Positions 18,283 to 27,069 of a DNA stretch of 64,000 nt are shown here, piece by piece. Under the pieces are notes generated by a model that was given only the letters and a program-made list of their open reading frames with translations, made no database searches and was not told the DNA's origin. Numbering within the stretch: the first letter of the stretch is position 1; each line of letters begins with the position of its first letter. Source of the stretch: Kitasatospora sp. MAP12-44 (lineage in GTDB: Bacteria; Actinomycetota; Actinomycetes; Streptomycetales; Streptomycetaceae). The position numbers and the translations under genes were made by a program. The stretch covers positions 744,001 through 808,000 of the forward strand of contig NZ_JARZAE010000004.1 of NCBI RefSeq assembly GCF_029892095.1, read 5' to 3'.

Positions 18283-19588
18283 TTAAGTGAGCAGGAGTGA
18301 TTCTTGGGTCCACTGCTGATCACTGCGGGCATCCCGAACGGTGTTGGATGCCCGACTGGTCGCCCGCGTTCTCTTGGCCCCCGTTCGGGTGCGTACATCG
18401 TGTGCACGGTCCGTGACGGGGTGGCGGGTCTCCTCACGCCCCGGGCCACCTGGTTCGGCCTGGACGGTCCGATGCCCGCGCACATCGCTCTGGTGTGCAC
18501 GGGGCGGTGCTGTCCGTCGCCGAAGGGGGCACCCCCGGCCGAAGGCTGGGGGAGGGTGTCCGAGGGCGCGTCGTCCGATGGCGACAGCGGCGCTGTCGTG
18601 TCGGGTGGTGGTGCGTCGTGGGGCCGTGAGCGGCTTCTGCCAGTGCTGAGCGCCCCACATGCTGGTGTAGGCGGGGTCGACCGCGACGATCGACAGGCCC
18701 AGCTCGGCGGCCATCGACACGAGCCGGGCCCTGAGCTTGCCAGTGGGGATGGCGGAGATGAGCTGGCGGAAGCGCTTCTTGCGGCCGTGCTTCTCGCGGG
18801 TCTTCTCGGCAGCGAAGTCCAGGTCCTCCAGGCCGATGGCGTTGACGCCGCAGCGCTTGGCCCAGTGCAGCAACTGGCTGATGGCGTGCCGGATCTGGGC
18901 GTCGCGGTGCCCGGCCGACCCGGACAGGTCGTAGGGGAAGCGGTGGGGCTCGCCGACCGGGTTGCCGTGCTTGTCCAACCGCCAGGCGGCGAAGTGGTCA
19001 GCGTTCGTGTCGACGCCGACCATGCCGTTCGCGCGGGCCGTCTCCAGCGGGACCGTGCGGACGACCGGCCGGGTCCAGGAGGCGTCGAGGTACCACCGCC
19101 CGCGCGCCGCGTCGTGGTGGATGCGGTACGCCACCGCCCGATTGTCCTCGATGCGGTCGGCCCACTCGGCGCCCCGGTGCGCGAACGCGACCTTCGCCGC
19201 GAGGACGTACCGGCCGTGCCCGGCGTTGGCCAGGGCGGCGAGCGGTGCGGGGAGCTTGAGGCTGACCTCGCCGTCGGGGGTGACGCGGATCGTCTCGTTG
19301 CCGTACCGCTTGCCCGACTCGCCGTCGGCGGACAGGAACCAGCGCGCCGCCTGCCAGTGGGCCCGCCACTGTGGCTCGGTGAGGTTGGCGGCGGCGAGGT
19401 GGTGCCGGGTGTTCAGCAGCTTGCGGCCCCCGCGCACCACCCGCACCCGCCAGATGCTCGCCCACCAGCCGCAGCACCCTCTCATCCTCCGCCGTCAGCC
19501 CCCTGAGGCGATAACGCACCGTCACCCCGCTCGGACCGACCACCACGAACGGCGAGCCAATCGGGCGCGGCCTCCTCTTCTCCGTCAC
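18283..19588 (-). pseudogene. tnpB: tnpB (IS1341/IS605-type RuvC nuclease), frameshifted with internal deletion
   Basis: The intact-looking N-terminus (19588 down to about 19445: FVVVGPSGVTVRYRL, DERVLRLVGEHL) is in a different frame from the rest, which begins at VRVVRGGRKLL. From memory, full Streptomyces relatives have about 100 more residues at this join, so an out-of-frame deletion is likely. The RuvC-like core survives: GVDTNAD (Asp), GLEDLDF (Glu) and RHDSAAVAIGRRAL (Asp). The zinc-ribbon position reads VDPAYTSMWG with no cysteines. A hairpin repeat interrupts the C-terminal region. No tnpA is present, as in IS1341-type elements. The reRNA (omega RNA) would be expected around the 3' end near 18283-18400. 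The ~240 bases beyond, up to the DUF4360 gene, hold no gene. Confidence 0.8.
18532..18552. repeat. small palindromic repeat inside tnpB
   Basis: CCCCCGGCC, GAA loop, GGCTGGGGG: a 9-bp stem with one G-T pair. It resembles the interspersed hairpin unit common in Streptomyces genomes. It lies in frame and adds about ten residues (PPAFGRGCPL) after RRALGH. Confidence 0.65.
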
Positions 19589-19689
19589 ACCCGACCACCT
19601 CCCTCATCCACCGGGCAGACCGAGCATAAGCACAACCACCGACAAACCGTCAAACCAAGTCAAACATCGCCGAATTGGACACCAGGGAC

Positions 19690-21336
19690 ATGAACCTCGG
19701 AGATAACTCCCGCACACTCAAGCACACTTATGCACACTCCACGATCAGCAGCCAACACCCCCTCGCGCCCCGGCGGCCGGCCGCGCCGCTCGCCGCCGTC
19801 CTCGCCACCGTCCTGGCCACCCTGCTGCTGACCGGCTCCGGGCCGGCGCCCGCTCCCCCGGCGCCGCTGGCCGCGGACCTGGACCGGCTGCTGACCGATC
19901 CCCGGCTGACCGGGGCCGAGGTCACCGGCCTGGTCACCGACGCCACCACCGGCGAGGTGCTCTACCGGCACGACCCGGGCGCGCTGGTGCTGCCCGCCTC
20001 CACCCTGAAGACCGTCACGGCGGCGGCCGCGCTCGAACTGCTCGGCCCCGACCACCGGTTCAGCACCCAGGTGCTGGCGGCGGGCCCGCGCGCGGGCGGC
20101 GAGCTCGACGGCGACCTGGTGCTGCGCGGCGGCGGCGACCCCACCCTGCTGCCGGCCGACCTGGACGCCCTGGCCGGGCAGGTCGCCGCCGCCGGGATCA
20201 CCACGGTGGCGGGGGCGGTTGCGGCCGACAGCAGCCGGTACGACGACGTCCCGCTCGGCGCCGACTGGGCGTGGGACGACCAGGCCGCCTACTACAGCCC
20301 GCAGATCTCCGCACTCACCCTCACCACCGACACCGACTACGACCCGGGGACCGTACGCCTCACCCTGACCCCCGACCCGTCGCCCGGGCAGCCGGCCACG
20401 GTGCGGCTCACGCCCCCCGACGCGCCGGTGCAGGTCGGCGGCCAGGTCGCCACCGGGGCGGCGGGCGGCGACTACACGGTGCAGACCAGCCGGCGGCCGG
20501 GCGGCAACGCGATCGTGCTGAGCGGCAGCCTGCCCGCCGGCGGCGGTCCGCACGAGGAGTGGGTCACCGTCGAGGACCCGGCGAAGCTCGCCGCCACGGT
20601 CTTCGCGGCGGCCCTCGCCCGGCACGGGGTCACGGTGCGCGACGGGGTGCACGACGGGGCGAGCGGCGCGGTCGCGGGTGCCGATGCGGTGGTGCTGGCC
20701 GCCCATGACTCGCAGCCGCTCTCGGAGCTGATGGTGCCCTTCCTCAAGCTCAGCAACAACGGCATCGCCGAGCACCTGGTCAAGGAGATCGGCCGGGTGA
20801 AGTCCGGGGCCGGCAGCTGGGCGGCCGGGCTCGACCAGGTCGAGGGCTTCCTGCGGCGCGCCGGCCTGGAGAGCACCCCGGCCCGCCAGGTGGACGGCTC
20901 GGGGCTGTCGCGGCAGGACCTGCTGACCGCCCAACGGCTGTGCGACCTCCTGGAGTTCGCCCGCCGGCAGCCCTGGTCTGCCACCTTCTACCAGGCGCTG
21001 CCGGTGGCCGGCGACGCCCGCCGGATGGTCGGCGGCACGCTCAAGGACCGGCTGCGCGGCACCGCCGCCGAGGGCCGGGTGCACGCGAAGACCGGCTCGC
21101 TGACGGGCGTGGACACGCTGGCCGGCTATGTCGAGCGCCCGGACGGGCACACGCTCGCCTTCGCCCTGCTGGTCGACAACTTCGTCGGCGCCGACCCGCG
21201 ACCGGTGATCGACGCCTTCGTGCTCCGCCTGGTCTCCGACAGCGCCACCTCGCCGGCCCCCGCCGGGTCGACCGGAAGGCGCCGCAGCGGCGCCCACGAC
21301 TGGGAGAACAGCTGTGCGGCGCAGGGGAGTTGCTGA
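19690..21336 (+). CDS. dacB: D-alanyl-D-alanine carboxypeptidase/endopeptidase, PBP4 class
   Basis: A ~548-aa secreted or membrane-anchored penicillin-binding protein (class C type 4) that trims peptidoglycan stem peptides and cross-links. It has an uncleaved or cleaved N-terminal hydrophobic segment near residues 33-50. The catalytic triad motifs are all present: SxxK as ASTLK (about 103), SxN as SNN (about 354) and KTG (about 466). The large insert between the first two motifs is as expected for PBP4. The start is uncertain: ATG 19690 gives a long leader, TTG 19675 is also open, and neither has a good ribosome site. It converges on the sigma-CAP gene. Confidence 0.9.
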   Translation: MNLGDNSRTLKHTYAHSTISSQHPLAPRRPAAPLAAVLATVLATLLLTGSGPAPAPPAPLAADLDRLLTDPRLTGAEVTGLVTDATTGEVLYRHDPGALVLPASTLKTVTAAAALELLGPDHRFSTQVLAAGPRAGGELDGDLVLRGGGDPTLLPADLDALAGQVAAAGITTVAGAVAADSSRYDDVPLGADWAWDDQAAYYSPQISALTLTTDTDYDPGTVRLTLTPDPSPGQPATVRLTPPDAPVQVGGQVATGAAGGDYTVQTSRRPGGNAIVLSGSLPAGGGPHEEWVTVEDPAKLAATVFAAALARHGVTVRDGVHDGASGAVAGADAVVLAAHDSQPLSELMVPFLKLSNNGIAEHLVKEIGRVKSGAGSWAAGLDQVEGFLRRAGLESTPARQVDGSGLSRQDLLTAQRLCDLLEFARRQPWSATFYQALPVAGDARRMVGGTLKDRLRGTAAEGRVHAKTGSLTGVDTLAGYVERPDGHTLAFALLVDNFVGADPRPVIDAFVLRLVSDSATSPAPAGSTGRRRSGAHDWENSCAAQGSC

Positions 21337-21346
21337 CCACGGCTGA

Positions 21347-22942
21347 TCAGTCGGCGCGGCCCAGGTCGAGCGTCCAGAGCATGCCGCCCGAGGAGGAGGC
21401 GGTGCCGACCCCGGCGTCGGCGTACTGGCAGTTGAGCATGTTCTCCTGGTGGACGGCGTCGTCCGTCCAGTCCTTGACCACGCCGGCGGGCGAACTGGTG
21501 CCCTTGTCGAGGTTCTCGCCCCACATGGTCCACGGGTAGCCGGCCGCCGTCATCCGGTCGGCGGCCTGGCCGCCGCGCGGGTCCACATGGTCGAAGTAGC
21601 CGTCCGCCGCCATCTCGTCGGAGTGCCCCTGGGCGGCGGCGTGCAACCGTGGGTCCACCCGCAGCGGACCGCAACCGGCCTTGCCGCGCTGGAGGTTGAT
21701 CAGGTCGATCAGCTGCTGTTCGAGACTGCGTGGAGCGGCCGACCGACTGGGCGACGCGGTGGCGGCGGCCGGCGCGCTGGGCAGTGAAGCGACCGTGGCG
21801 GGCGCGGAGCTGGCCGGTGCGGGCGGCGGGAGGAGCGACGGCGTGGCGGCCGCGCTGGACGGCGGGGCCGAGGCGGCGTCCGGCACGACCGGGCCCAGCT
21901 TGCTCGGCGTGCTCGGCAGCAGCTGCACGACGCCCAGGACGGCCGCCGCCGACAGCGCGACGGCGCCGACCAGCTGGACGGGCCGGTGACCGCCGAGTCG
22001 GCGGCGCGGGCGCGGCACGCCGGCGCCGTGCGCCGGGGCCCCGGGGTGGGCGGCAGCCGCGGGGTGGCCGACGGAACCAGGGTGGGTGGCAGCCGCGGTG
22101 TGGGCGGCGGCACCCGGGTGGGCGGCGGCCGCGTGCGGGAGCGCGAGCTGCGCGGCCGTCGGGGTGAACGCGGCCAGGTGCGACGGCGGGAGCAGCAGCG
22201 GAAGCCCGGCCAGCAGACCCTCGACCGGCACCAGGTCGCTGCAGTGCCCCGAGCAGTACGGGCAGCCCCGCAGGTGCCGAGCCGTGCGCTTGCGCCACAG
22301 CGCGCCCGGCTGCCCGTCCCAGCCCGAGGTGATCACCGCCAGCTCCGCGCACCGCGGCTCCATCGCCAGCGCGCGCACCACCGCGCGGGCGGTGTCCAGC
22401 TGCTCCTTCATCCGCTGCACCCGCACCGCGGCGTGCTGGGGGGTGAGGTCCAGCGCCGCCGCCAGCTCCGCGCGGGTCAGCTCGCCGCTCGCCTCCAGCC
22501 ACCAGAGCGCCAGCAGATCGCGCTCGCGCTCGTCCAGCCAGCGGGTGGCCTCGGCGACCTCGCGGCGCTGACCCGAAAGGCCGAGCCGCAGGATCGTCAG
22601 ATCCACGAAGTCGGCGGCCGGATCGGTGACCTCCGTCATCTCCTGCAGCCCCGGCACGGGCGCCGCCTGCCGGGCCGCCCAGCGCCGGCGTATCTCGTTC
22701 ATCGCGACGGCGACCAGCCAGGAGCGGAACGAGGAGGGCTCGCGCAGCCCGTCCAGCGAGTGGACCACCCGGAGCATGGTCTCCTGCACCACGTCGTCCA
22801 CGTCCGCATGGCCGTCCAGGGCGCGGCCGACGACGTTGTACAGCAGCGGCAGATGATCCGCGATCAGCCGCTCCCGCGCCGCCGCGTCCCCGGCCTGCGC
22901 CGCGGCGACCGTCTCCGCATCGCTTGCACCGTGCATCCGCAT
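21347..22942 (-). CDS. ECF sigma factor fused to transmembrane anchor and CAP (SCP/PR1) domain
   Basis: A 531-aa one-protein regulator. Sigma region 2 (about 20-95: LPLLYNVVGRALDGHADVDDVVQETML) and region 4 (about 130-195: RERDLLALWWLEASGELTRAELAAALDLTPQHAAVRVQRMKE, in two parts) are clear. A zinc-finger-like piece HLRGCPYCSGHC (about 232-243) resembles an anti-sigma ZAS motif. An Ala/His/Pro-rich linker leads to a single membrane helix (about 322-342), a second Pro/Ala/Ser linker and a CAP domain (about 403-531: LIDLINLQRGKAGC, HSDEMAADGYFDHVDP, MWGENL). The layout places the sigma part inside and the CAP domain outside the membrane. It resembles ECF groups with C-terminal extensions; the CAP ligand is unknown. 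No separate anti-sigma gene lies next to it. Confidence 0.88.
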   Translation of the reverse strand: MRMHGASDAETVAAAQAGDAAARERLIADHLPLLYNVVGRALDGHADVDDVVQETMLRVVHSLDGLREPSSFRSWLVAVAMNEIRRRWAARQAAPVPGLQEMTEVTDPAADFVDLTILRLGLSGQRREVAEATRWLDERERDLLALWWLEASGELTRAELAAALDLTPQHAAVRVQRMKEQLDTARAVVRALAMEPRCAELAVITSGWDGQPGALWRKRTARHLRGCPYCSGHCSDLVPVEGLLAGLPLLLPPSHLAAFTPTAAQLALPHAAAAHPGAAAHTAAATHPGSVGHPAAAAHPGAPAHGAGVPRPRRRLGGHRPVQLVGAVALSAAAVLGVVQLLPSTPSKLGPVVPDAASAPPSSAAATPSLLPPPAPASSAPATVASLPSAPAAATASPSRSAAPRSLEQQLIDLINLQRGKAGCGPLRVDPRLHAAAQGHSDEMAADGYFDHVDPRGGQAADRMTAAGYPWTMWGENLDKGTSSPAGVVKDWTDDAVHQENMLNCQYADAGVGTASSSGGMLWTLDLGRAD

Positions 22943-23075
22943 TCGCAGTCCTCGCTCGTTCCGGCTCGTCGCTCCCCGCCACTGGAAGACCCCGGGGAGC
23001 GGGCCGGATAACAGAAATCGCCCGGTAACTTACCCGGCTTCCGGTGGACCGGTGCGGCGGGGTGCGGCGGGGTCG

Positions 23076-24650
23076 TCAGGCCTCGTCCGGGGAGTGGGCG
23101 CTGACGGGCACATCCGGGTCGCGGAACCAGGAGCCCTGGATCGCCCACTGGATCAGCATCAGCACGGCGCCGAGCACCAGCGCCCCGACGCCGATCACGC
23201 TCACCCCGCCGGTGGCCCCGAAGACCGGCAGATTGATCGAGGTGGCGCCGTAGTGCGGGTCGGCGTACACGTCGAAGGCGGCGTAGCAGAAGAAGTAGAG
23301 CAGCATCAGGCCGCCGAGACCGGGGAGCAGGCCCTTGAAGACGAAGTCGCGGGTGCTTCGGGTGAGCACCCGGCGGTAGTACCAGGTGCAGGTGAAGCCG
23401 GTCAGACCGTAGTAGAAGGCGATGCCGAGCCCGACCGAGGCGATGCTGTCGGCCAGGACGTTGCCGCTGACCGCCGTCAGCATCACATAGAAGGCGATGG
23501 AGACCAGGCCCATGCCGACGGTCGACCAGGAGGGGGTGAGGAACCGGCGGTCCACCCGGGCGAAGTGGGAGGGGATGGCCTTGTGGGCGGCCATCGAGAA
23601 GCTGGTGCGGGCGGTCGGCAGGATGGTGGTCTGGGTGGAGGCCGCGGAGGAGGTCAGCACCATGAAGATGAGCAGTTTGGTGAGGAACCAGCCCAGGCCC
23701 TTGTCACCGAAGACGGCGCCGCCGAGCCCGGACAGCACGTCCCCGGCGTTGTCCGGGTTGGCCAGCCCGATGCCCTTGGTGCCGACGCCCGCGAAGGCCT
23801 GCGCCGAGGTGGAGACCAGGGCGTAGATGGCCAGCAGCAGGACGGTCGAGATGACGGCGGCCCGGCCGGGCGTGCGGGCGCTGTCGGCGGTCTCCTCGTT
23901 GACGGAGACGGCCGTGTCCCAGCCCCAGTAGATGAAGACGGCGGCCAGCACCCCGGAGGTGAAGGCGCTCGCGGAGGCGACGTTGAAGGGGTTGAACCAG
24001 GACGCCGAGATGTGGATGGCCGTGGCGGGCGCGCTGCTGCTGTAGGCCTTGACCAGCGCCGTCACCGAGAGCACCACCAGCATCACCACCTCGACACAGA
24101 GCAGCCAGCGCTGCAGGGCGGCGGAGATCTCGATGCCGACGTAGCAGATGATCGTCATCACGATGATCCACGCGACGCCGGCCAGGGTGGTCCACGTCTT
24201 GTCGCCGGCCAACGAGTCGAGTCCGAGCAGTCGGAAGCCGTAGACACCGGCGATCTGCGCGAGGTTCGCCATCACGATGATGTCGGCGACGATGATGCCC
24301 CAGCCGCCCATCCACCCCGTGCGCGGGCCGAACGCGCGGGCCGCCCAGGTGAAGGTGGTCCCGCAGTCGGGGTCGGCGGCGTTCAACTCCTTGTAGGCGT
24401 AGGCGATCAGCAGCATCGGGATGAAGGCGAGGATGGTGATGATCGGGGCCTGCAGGCCGACGCCCACCACGATGATGCCGAGGGTCGCGGCCAGGCTGTA
24501 GGCCGGGGCGGTGGACGCGATGCCGATCGCCACCGAGGAGAACAGCCCCAGTGCACCGGCCTTGAGCCCCTTCTCACCCGCGCCCGAGCCGTGTTCGAGC
24601 GTCACACCGGTGGCAGCGGAATCTCCGGATGGATTCGACACCTGACTCAT
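23076..24650 (-). CDS. APC-superfamily amino acid/amine permease
   Basis: A 524-aa membrane transporter with about 12-13 helices. The first helix has the unwound APC signature (VAIGIASTAPAYSLAATLG, about 37-55). Other family marks are the ELNAADPDCGTTFTWAARAFG loop and the later VSVNEETADSARTPGRAA. It imports amino acids, amines or related cations by proton symport; the substrate is not readable. Single gene, with an upstream region of 90 bases shared with the leftward stress-protein gene. Confidence 0.9.
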   Translation of the reverse strand: MSQVSNPSGDSAATGVTLEHGSGAGEKGLKAGALGLFSSVAIGIASTAPAYSLAATLGIIVVGVGLQAPIITILAFIPMLLIAYAYKELNAADPDCGTTFTWAARAFGPRTGWMGGWGIIVADIIVMANLAQIAGVYGFRLLGLDSLAGDKTWTTLAGVAWIIVMTIICYVGIEISAALQRWLLCVEVVMLVVLSVTALVKAYSSSAPATAIHISASWFNPFNVASASAFTSGVLAAVFIYWGWDTAVSVNEETADSARTPGRAAVISTVLLLAIYALVSTSAQAFAGVGTKGIGLANPDNAGDVLSGLGGAVFGDKGLGWFLTKLLIFMVLTSSAASTQTTILPTARTSFSMAAHKAIPSHFARVDRRFLTPSWSTVGMGLVSIAFYVMLTAVSGNVLADSIASVGLGIAFYYGLTGFTCTWYYRRVLTRSTRDFVFKGLLPGLGGLMLLYFFCYAAFDVYADPHYGATSINLPVFGATGGVSVIGVGALVLGAVLMLIQWAIQGSWFRDPDVPVSAHSPDEA

Positions 24651-24740
24651 CTCACTTGAATGTGTGGATCGTCGGACCTGGTGGCTTGATTCGCACGGCT
24701 ATTTTCGGACCACCGGAGGATCCGTGCCAGACGGCGGCGG

Positions 24741-25619
24741 TCACGTTTCGGCCACCGGCACAACGGTCACCGGGACGACGGCGACCGGGCACTGGGCGTG
24801 CTGGACCACTGCCTGACTCACCGAGCCCAGGCGCCGCAGAGGGCCGCGCGGTGTGCCGTGCCGGCCGACCACCAGGAGCTGACGGGTCTCCGACAGCGCG
24901 ACCAGCTCCCGCGCCGGGCTGGACCGGACAGCCGTCTCGGAGAGCGGCACCCCCGGGTGGCGCTCGGACCAGCCGGCCAGCACCTCGGCGAGCAGCCGGC
25001 TCTGCTCGGCGGCGACATGAGCGGCCTCGTACACCGGCGGGAACGCGTGGCCGGGCCCGCTGACCAGCGGGTAGCTCCAGGCGTGCAGCGCCTCCAGCGG
25101 CAGCTGCCGGCTGTCCGCCGCACGGAAGGCGAACGAGAGCACCTCCTCCTCGGCGTCCCGACCGTGCACGCCCACCAGCACGCCACCGGCCGCCTCCTGG
25201 TAGCCGGAGCCGTGCACGACGACCACCGGGCAGCTCGCGTTGGCCGCCACGTGCAGGGCCGTAGAGCCGACCAGCAGCCGGGGGAAGCCGCCCGAGCCCC
25301 GGGCGCCGACCACCAGCAGGTCGGTGTCGGCCGCCGCGTCCAGCAGCGCCTCGCGCGCGGCGCGGTCCGCCAGCCGGGTGGCGACCTCCAGGTCCGGGTG
25401 GCGCATCAGCACCTGGGCGCGCGCCGCCTCCAGGGCCTCCTCGCCGACGTCGGCGGCGGAGCGGGCGCCGGGTGCGATCGGCGCGTCCTGCGCTTCGCCC
25501 GGCCAGGCGTGCACGACGTGCAGCGGCAGCCGGCGCAGCCATGCCTCGTCGGCGGCCCAGTCGAGGGCGTCGTGACTGGCATCCGTGCCGTCGACCCCGA
25601 CGGTGACGCAGGGTCTCAT
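24741..25619 (-). CDS. tandem universal stress protein (UspA family)
   Basis: A 292-aa cytosolic protein with two UspA domains. Domain 1 (residues 1-140) has VTVGVDGTDASHDALDWA and the ATP-loop motif GARGSGGFPRLLVGSTA. Domain 2 (150-285) has GVLVGVHGRDAEEE and GRHGTPRGPLRRLGSVS. The first keeps G-2x-G-9x-G(S/T) well and so may bind ATP; the second is looser. ATG at 25619 has AAGGAG seven bases upstream; an ATG 18 bases further up lacks one. Such proteins are typically induced by hypoxia or stress. Confidence 0.9.
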   Translation of the reverse strand: MRPCVTVGVDGTDASHDALDWAADEAWLRRLPLHVVHAWPGEAQDAPIAPGARSAADVGEEALEAARAQVLMRHPDLEVATRLADRAAREALLDAAADTDLLVVGARGSGGFPRLLVGSTALHVAANASCPVVVVHGSGYQEAAGGVLVGVHGRDAEEEVLSFAFRAADSRQLPLEALHAWSYPLVSGPGHAFPPVYEAAHVAAEQSRLLAEVLAGWSERHPGVPLSETAVRSSPARELVALSETRQLLVVGRHGTPRGPLRRLGSVSQAVVQHAQCPVAVVPVTVVPVAET

Positions 25620-25752
25620 CGCGCGCTCCTTCGCCACTGGCTGGTGGGTGGGGCAGCTGTGCCCTGAGGGAAGTCAAACGCGGCTACCGCAGGAGCGCAC
25701 CTCGGGCACCTCGGCGGCACCTCGCCGGCACCTCGCGGGCGCTCCCGGGATT

Positions 25753-27015
25753 TCAGCGGGGTGGGTTGCCGGTCGCCGCGGGCGGGTGGTCGGGCCAGTC
25801 GAGCGCGTAGGACGGGTCCCGCCCGGTGGTCGCCCGGGCGTAGCGCAGCAGCTCGCGGACGATGCCGGCGTTGCCCATGGCCCAACCGGGCATCGGTTCC
25901 AGCTCGCTCGGGGTCTTGCGGTGCTCGGTGTTGGACCAGCGCGCGCCGTCGGCGTCCACCGTCGCCCGCGCGCTGAGGTCGGCGACCAGGACGTCGGCGA
26001 ACTCCCGCCCGTCGCCCTGCTCGACGAGCCGGTCGCAGGCCAGCGCCAGCACGCCCGCCGTCCCGCAGCAGCGGCCGCTGTTGTCCCAGAAGCCGGGGCG
26101 CAGCCGCTGCGGCAGGCCGGAGCGGGTGACGGTGTGCCAGCAGCGGTCGGCGAGCGCCGACCAGGCCGCCGCCTCGCCCACCGGCAGATCGCGCAGCAGC
26201 CGGAAGACCTGGGCGTCACCGGCCGGGCCGTGGCACCAGCCGTAGCTGTAGCGCTCGATGAGCTCGGGCCGGTCCTGCGGATCGGAGTGCGGGACCAGGA
26301 AGCCCGCCGGGCCGGCCTCGTCGCGGGACACCACGTCCGCGGCGCCGGCCGCCGCGAGGTCGACCAGGTCGGGGCGGCCGGCGGCCCGTCCGACGGCGGC
26401 CAGGGCGTGGACGATGCCCAGCGTGCCGTGGGAGATGTGGTGCAGCCGGGACGGCTCGCCGACCTTGATCTCCCAGTGCACGCCGCCCGCCGTCGGCTCC
26501 GCGGTGCGCAGATAGGGCGTCACCGCGAGCAGCGCCAACTCGAGGTCGCCGGCGGCCAGCGCACCCAGCGCGATACCGGCGTTGCCGCCCATCAGCTCGA
26601 AGAGGGCGGCCCAGCGCGTCCCGTCGAAGCGTGAGCGCACCAGGTCCAGGGTGCGGCGCGCGGCCGCGCCGGCCGCGGCGTCGCCCAGCTGCTCGTGGAC
26701 GGCGTGCAACGCGACGGCCATCCCGGTCAGCCCGAAGTGCAGCGAGCTGTGCTCCCACCCCTCCACGGCGGCTTCGATGCCTCGGGCGGCGCGCAGCGCG
26801 GCGTCGCCGTACCGGTCGTCGCCGAAGTGCCGCCGGCCCTCCAGCAGGGCCGCCACGATGCCCGAAGCCCCGCTGTAGAGCGTGGGGTCGAGCTCGTCCT
26901 CGCTCGGTCTGGTGGCCCAGGCCAAGCCGGTTCCGGTATCCCGGGCGGTCCCCAGGAGCCACTCCAGGGCCTGCGCGGCCAGCGTCTCGGCCTCGTCCGA
27001 TAGCTTCGTGATCAT
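25753..27015 (-). CDS. LanC-like (lanthionine synthetase C family) protein with CCG motif
   Basis: A 420-aa alpha/alpha-barrel protein. GASG and GLTG repeats mark the barrel. The active-site region HHISHGTLGIVHAL carries the catalytic His, GWCHGPAG gives the first zinc Cys, and GRCCGTAGVL gives the second. Classic LanC has Cys-His in the last motif; here it is Cys-Cys, as in CCG-type LanM enzymes. No RiPP precursor, dehydratase or protease gene is visible, so it is a stand-alone LanC-like protein, perhaps acting on thiols or a distant peptide. It lies 54 bases downstream of the Cas3-like gene on the same strand. GTG at 27042 is an alternative start. Confidence 0.87.
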   Translation of the reverse strand: MITKLSDEAETLAAQALEWLLGTARDTGTGLAWATRPSEDELDPTLYSGASGIVAALLEGRRHFGDDRYGDAALRAARGIEAAVEGWEHSSLHFGLTGMAVALHAVHEQLGDAAAGAAARRTLDLVRSRFDGTRWAALFELMGGNAGIALGALAAGDLELALLAVTPYLRTAEPTAGGVHWEIKVGEPSRLHHISHGTLGIVHALAAVGRAAGRPDLVDLAAAGAADVVSRDEAGPAGFLVPHSDPQDRPELIERYSYGWCHGPAGDAQVFRLLRDLPVGEAAAWSALADRCWHTVTRSGLPQRLRPGFWDNSGRCCGTAGVLALACDRLVEQGDGREFADVLVADLSARATVDADGARWSNTEHRKTPSELEPMPGWAMGNAGIVRELLRYARATTGRDPSYALDWPDHPPAATGNPPR

Positions 27016-27069
27016 CCACCGAGCCTCGCACAACGCCGCCACGAGCGAGGCGGGTTCGGCGAAAAGGGG

